A stretch of DNA of 5,284 nucleotides from SURF-55 sp040755195. Its GTDB lineage: Bacteria; Bacillota; Desulfotomaculia; Desulfotomaculales; Ammonificaceae. The DNA lies in contig JBFMBL010000084.1 of assembly GCA_040755195.1 (NCBI GenBank), forward strand, positions 1 to 5,284. The letters run 5' to 3'. Positions 4,362 to 5,284 of the stretch are shown here, piece by piece (the first letter of the stretch is position 1; the number at the start of each line of letters is the position of its first letter). The translations under genes were made by a program, and so were the position numbers. The notes beneath the pieces are model-generated. The model was not told where the DNA came from. It saw only the letters and a list, made by a program, of their open reading frames with translations, and ran no database searches.

Positions 4362-5284
4362 CTACTGTTGTTTTACCGGCACGTACAGGGTGACCCGCGT
4401 TCCCTTCCCCGGCCACGACTCTATCTTGAGGCGCCCGCCGAGATCCTGCAGCCGCTCCCGGATGCTGAACAACCCGAACCCGCCGTGCCCCTTGTCAAAA
4501 GAGCCGTCTGCCTTTATAGTAAATCCAATCCCGTCGTCTTTAACCCCGATTACGATATTGTTGGATTTTCTTTTTAGTGAAATCCTGACACTACTCGCCT
4601 GTGCGTGTTTGATGACGTTGGTCAGTAGCTCGCGCACGCCGCCGAAAAGGATGATGCGCGTCTCGTCGTGAATGGGCTTTGGAAGCCCGTCGTCAATGAA
4701 GTCAACCTTGAGACCGTGTTTCTCCTGAATGCGCTCGGCGAGCTGTTCCAACGCCGCCCCGAGGCCGATCATATACAAGGCGGGAGGACTCAGCTCGAAA
4801 ACCATCGACCGCGTGTGCCGGATCGTTTCATCAATATGTTCGCGGACTTCGTCGAGGATTCCTACCGACCTGGCGGAAGAAAGCATCTCCCGGAGCGTTC
4901 CGAGTTTGATTCTGGACACGGCCAGCGTCTGCCCGATCAGGTCGTGCAATTCCGTAGCGATACGCCGGCGCTCCCGTTCCTCGGCTAACGACAACTCTGA
5001 AGCCAGCGACCGGAGTTGTTCCCTGCAGGTATGAATAAGCCCTTCAGTATGCCTGTGCTCGGCAAGGTCGATTGAAGTTTTAATAAAAAGCCAATCTCCT
5101 TGTCTGTTATGAAAGGGTTCCGTAGTGATCTGCGGTTTTTCATCACACCGCTTCCCGCCGGTCCCTTTTAAAAGCTCGCACTTCCCTCCCCGGACAATGA
5201 CCGCCCACTGGTGTCTTTGAATGATGTCGATTGCCTCCGACGCCCCGCACTCTCCGAGGCGGTACGCGCAGGCCGCAATCATCT
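4362..5284 (-). CDS. NarX/DegS-type (HisKA_3) sensor histidine kinase, C-terminal part
   Basis: The frame is open to the right edge, and about 306 residues are visible. Numbering here is from an ATG at 5280-5282 that is probably internal. The dimerisation and phosphoacceptor domain carries RRRIATELHDLIGQTL (105-120) with His113. The ATPase domain has the N-box ELLTNVIKHAQAS (218-230, Asn222), the G1 box DDGIGF (249-254) and the G2 box GHGGFGLFSIRERL (265-278), so the kinase appears intact. Before it, residues about 53-80 (TTEPFHNRQGDWLFIKTS, then IDLAEHRHTE) resemble the end of a PAS/PAC sensor module, and 88-108 may be a coiled-coil linker. No membrane helix is visible in this part, so this portion appears cytoplasmic. 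Cysteines at 5, 12, 35 and 46 are notable: C35-x10-C46 recalls a Cys-rich PAS subtype. It probably phosphorylates the adjacent NarL-type regulator. The signal and the true N-terminus are not visible. Confidence 0.93.
   Translation of the reverse strand, partial: MIAACAYRLGECGASEAIDIIQRHQWAVIVRGGKCELLKGTGGKRCDEKPQITTEPFHNRQGDWLFIKTSIDLAEHRHTEGLIHTCREQLRSLASELSLAEERERRRIATELHDLIGQTLAVSRIKLGTLREMLSSARSVGILDEVREHIDETIRHTRSMVFELSPPALYMIGLGAALEQLAERIQEKHGLKVDFIDDGLPKPIHDETRIILFGGVRELLTNVIKHAQASSVRISLKRKSNNIVIGVKDDGIGFTIKADGSFDKGHGGFGLFSIRERLQDLGGRLKIESWPGKGTRVTLYVPVKQQ

Overview
All supported genes in this 5.3-kb window lie on the minus strand, so they read from the right edge to the left. The content is bacterial signal transduction. 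In reading order there is a NarX/DegS-type histidine kinase (3' part only), a NarL/LuxR-family response regulator, a stand-alone receiver-domain response regulator, a transmembrane methyl-accepting chemotaxis protein (MCP), a CheW adaptor, and the beginning of a second MCP that runs off the left edge. The organism is a bacterium of moderate GC content that uses strong GGAGG-type ribosome sites and some GTG starts. The kinase, the NarL regulator and the four-helix-type receptor look like those of a Desulfobacterota (deltaproteobacterial) lineage or a similar anaerobe. This is an impression from protein style, not a proven placement.

Right block (3689-5284): the kinase and the NarL-type regulator are 16 bp apart and form one two-component operon. 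Middle: a 281-bp gap (3408-3688) carries the likely control region of the receiver gene, including a 10-bp direct repeat at 30-bp spacing, two overlapping weak promoter candidates and a G-tract element. The 128-aa receiver gene is followed after 86 bp by the MCP gene (1060-2934). This pair could be co-transcribed, although an 8-bp hairpin without a T-run lies between them. A good hairpin with a weak T-run follows the MCP, then cheW (391-897).

Left block (1-263): an open frame encodes the start of an MCP signalling domain. It is about 82% identical in DNA to part of the upstream MCP gene. The similarity stops abruptly at an ATG codon and no membrane sensor lies in front of it, so it is either a sensorless receptor or a 5'-truncated copy.

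Working model (inference): the MCP and CheW belong to a chemosensory array whose CheA is encoded elsewhere. The nearby kinase, NarL regulator and orphan receiver may control the same response or be controlled by it. No CheA, CheR or CheB, no RNA genes, no CRISPR and no mobile element were seen. The components are familiar families. The most unusual points are the truncated second MCP, a possible CheR-docking pentapeptide at the MCP C-terminus, and a degenerate cysteine pattern in the kinase sensor region.
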